Source: Oscillibacter sp. UBA6647 (GTDB lineage: Bacteria; Bacillota; Clostridia; Oscillospirales; Oscillospiraceae). Taken from it: a stretch of DNA of 14,778 nt. Where the stretch lies: contig DKLF01000098.1 of NCBI GenBank assembly GCA_002455655.1, positions 1 through 14,778 on the forward strand. The letters run 5' to 3'. Positions 13,304 through 14,778 of this stretch are shown here, piece after piece; the stretch's first letter is position 1; each line of letters opens with the position of its first letter. The translations under genes were made by a program, and so were the position numbers. The notes beneath the pieces are model-generated. The model worked only from the letters and a program-made list of their open reading frames with translations, did no database searches and was not told the origin of the DNA.

Positions 13304-14017
13304 TTACTGCGCTTGGTCCTCGTGATCCACATTCAGGCCCATCATATCGTCTACAGGGACGGAGAGAAGAATCCCCCGCGCCTCGGATTTAATGCCGGCC
13401 TCGGTGTTGATAGCCTGCATAATGGTGTGTTTGTCCTTGCGGCTGCAAAGAATGCACACAATGCTCTTTTCGGCCTTGATGGACACGCCCAGAAGCTTTT
13501 CCGCTTCTTCATAGCCCACGCCGCGCCCATCGATGATGGTCCCGCCCATGGCGCCCACGGAGCGGGCGGCACTCATGATCTTATCGGTGTAGCCACGGTT
13601 TACAATGGCAACCACCAGCTCGTATTTCGAGCCGCCGCAGCCCTCCTGCTTTCCGGTGTTCTGATCCAATTCGTTATCCTCCTCCCGCAGCAGCATCTGA
13701 GAAAACAGGCTGCTGATTCCAGACAGTGGAATCGTAAACACAATTCCGCGTCCCGGCTTGTGAAGCTGCATTTGCTGTGCGATTTCTTTGACGGTGGAGG
13801 GAAGCCGTTCCCTCGGGCCCATAGTAATCACGAAGTCTTTTTCTGTTTTTCCAAGCCCCAGATAATCCAGCATCTCGGAATTTGCGGTTCCCATGCCAAA
13901 GCAGAGGATATGGTAATACAGATGATGCCCGCGGCAGATTTCGGCGACCTTTTCACCCTTGCCCCGATCCACGATGGTGACCATCAGCTTGATAATCCGG
14001 TTGCAGTCATTGTTCAA
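13304..14017 (-). CDS. Tandem P-II-like regulatory protein
   Basis: A 237-aa protein made of two P-II-like ferredoxin folds in tandem: about 8-104 (RIIKLMVTIVDRGKGEKVAEICRG ... KPGRGIVFTIPLSGI) and about 132-228 (YELVVAIVNRGYTDKIMSAARS ... EARGILLSVPVDDM). The halves align by eye (VTIVDRG/VAIVNRG, GRGIVFTIPL/ARGILLSVPV), showing an internal duplication. The linker 105-131 is acidic and Gly/Gln-rich. Classical P-II proteins are about 112 aa and trimeric; a fused pair would need a different assembly. The T-loop is not of the GlnB type: I see no clear uridylylation Tyr51 context. The start is TTG with AGGAGG nine bases upstream, overlapping the DUF1538 stop by 11 nt. It is predicted to gate or modulate its membrane neighbour in response to a nucleotide ligand; this is inferred from operon structure. 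Confidence 0.85.
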   Translation of the reverse strand: MNNDCNRIIKLMVTIVDRGKGEKVAEICRGHHLYYHILCFGMGTANSEMLDYLGLGKTEKDFVITMGPRERLPSTVKEIAQQMQLHKPGRGIVFTIPLSGISSLFSQMLLREEDNELDQNTGKQEGCGGSKYELVVAIVNRGYTDKIMSAARSVGAMGGTIIDGRGVGYEEAEKLLGVSIKAEKSIVCILCSRKDKHTIMQAINTEAGIKSEARGILLSVPVDDMMGLNVDHEDQAQ

Positions 14018-14778
14018 TTGTCTCGCCCTCCTCTCCGTATTCTCCGGGCTCGTATTCTATAATCGTATCCTCCTGAGAGAACACAGCGTCGGCTTCTGCG
14101 CGCAGCGCAGACGAGCGCATCCGCATCTGATACACAAATCCCAAAACCTGAATCGTAATCAGCGGGGTCATGGCAACCATTGCCACGATACCGAACGCGT
14201 CGGTCATAATGTTTCCGCCAAAGGCTTCCGCCGCTCCGATGGCAAAAGGAAGCACAAAGGTAGCCGTCATGGGTCCGCTGGCCACGCCGCCGCTGTCGAA
14301 GGCAATGCCGGTAAAAATCTTTGGCACAAAAAACGACAGGACAATGGAAATGACGTAGCCCGGAATCAGGAACCACATAATCGAGATGCCCGTCAGCACG
14401 CGGATCATGCCAAACGCCAGAGACATGGCCACGCCGATGGAAAGGCTTAGCTGCATGGCGCTCTGGGAAATCGAGCCCTGAGTGACCTCCTCTACCTGCT
14501 TGTTCAGCACGTGAATGGCGGGCTCCGCCGCCACAATGAAATAGCCGATAATCATGCCCAGAGGAATCAGCGCCCAATTGAAGGACGTCTTGGCCATTTC
14601 TGAACCGATATAGTATCCCACGGGCATAAAACCCACGTTTGCCCCTGTCAAAAACAAGACAAGGCCGATAAACGTATAGAGAAGACCCACAAGAATCTTC
14701 ACCATCTGGCGCTTGTTGTATCTGCGGGAAATGGCCTGAAAAGCCAGGAAAAACAGCAGAATGGGACCAAAGGCCTTG
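14007..14778 (-). CDS. DUF1538 membrane protein (5' end beyond window)
   Basis: The 3' 256 codons of a larger gene. An ATG at 14705 is internal, since the frame stays open to the window edge with membrane-like sequence (FGPILLFFLAFQAISRRYNKR). The visible part has about seven hydrophobic segments. FDSGGVASGPMTATFVLPFA is the DUF1538 signature, and TFIGLVLFLTGANVGFMPVGY is typical of the same family, which usually has two such repeats in about 500 aa. The C-terminal tail (DTIIEYEPGEYGEEGETIEQ) is acidic and probably faces the cytoplasm. DUF1538 proteins often lie beside P-II-like genes, as here (11-nt overlap), and are suspected transporters whose substrate is not known to me. Other operon members could lie upstream, outside the window. 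Confidence 0.85.
   Translation of the reverse strand, partial: KAFGPILLFFLAFQAISRRYNKRQMVKILVGLLYTFIGLVLFLTGANVGFMPVGYYIGSEMAKTSFNWALIPLGMIIGYFIVAAEPAIHVLNKQVEEVTQGSISQSAMQLSLSIGVAMSLAFGMIRVLTGISIMWFLIPGYVISIVLSFFVPKIFTGIAFDSGGVASGPMTATFVLPFAIGAAEAFGGNIMTDAFGIVAMVAMTPLITIQVLGFVYQMRMRSSALRAEADAVFSQEDTIIEYEPGEYGEEGETIEQ

Noticed and set aside
1..14778. Mobile element, CRISPR or prophage signature
   Set aside because: No transposase, integrase, direct-repeat array or target-site duplication was found, and the tRNA-Ser 3' end shows no duplicated attachment segment in the window.

Overview
The window reads as chromosomal DNA from a GC-rich member of the Clostridia, most likely the Oscillospiraceae (Oscillibacter/Flavonifractor-like gut anaerobes). 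This is inferred from the protein types and the high GC content of the coding regions: a PerR-type regulator with rubrerythrin, a seryl-phosphorylatable HPr, an LTA-synthase-like sulfatase, a DUF1538 membrane protein with a tandem P-II protein, GTG and TTG starts with strong AGGAGG sites, and sigma-A promoters of TTGACA/TATAAT type. I see no phage, IS, CRISPR or integration structure. It looks like a core-genome stretch made of many short transcription units, each closed by a rho-independent hairpin.

Layout from left to right. (1) prfB (release factor 2, minus) with its own promoter and two terminators. It carries no programmed frameshift. (2) A divergent pair: a small XRE-family repressor (minus) and a 57-aa protein (1767-1940, plus), separated by a short AT-rich gap with a 15-bp palindrome and a second degenerate copy. 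(3) An MFS efflux-type transporter (minus). (4) tRNA-Ser(GGA) (minus) with a consensus promoter and a 14-bp terminator stem. (5) A 59-aa glycine-rich membrane-anchored protein (minus, 3699-3878). (6) A plus-strand pair: a histidine phosphatase fused to a GNAT acetyltransferase, then a CaCA-type cation/Ca2+ exchanger. (7) A small lipoprotein (minus). (8) A plus-strand oxidative-stress unit: perR-like regulator, GC-rich hairpin, rubrerythrin. (9) HPr, then uvrC, with a strong terminator directly in front of uvrC. (10) Converging on uvrC: an LTA-synthase-like membrane sulfatase and a 6-TM membrane protein joined by a TGATG stop/start overlap. (11) A DUF1538 membrane protein, cut by the right window edge, overlapping a tandem P-II-like protein (minus).

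The clearest functional couplings are peroxide defence (perR plus rubrerythrin), the DUF1538/P-II pair (a membrane protein with a probable soluble nucleotide-sensing partner) and the envelope polymer pair (sulfatase plus small membrane protein). No dramatic new system is evident. The items most worth a second look are the XRE/small-protein switch, the phosphatase-GNAT fusion, the DUF1538/tandem P-II operon and the terminator-controlled entry into uvrC.
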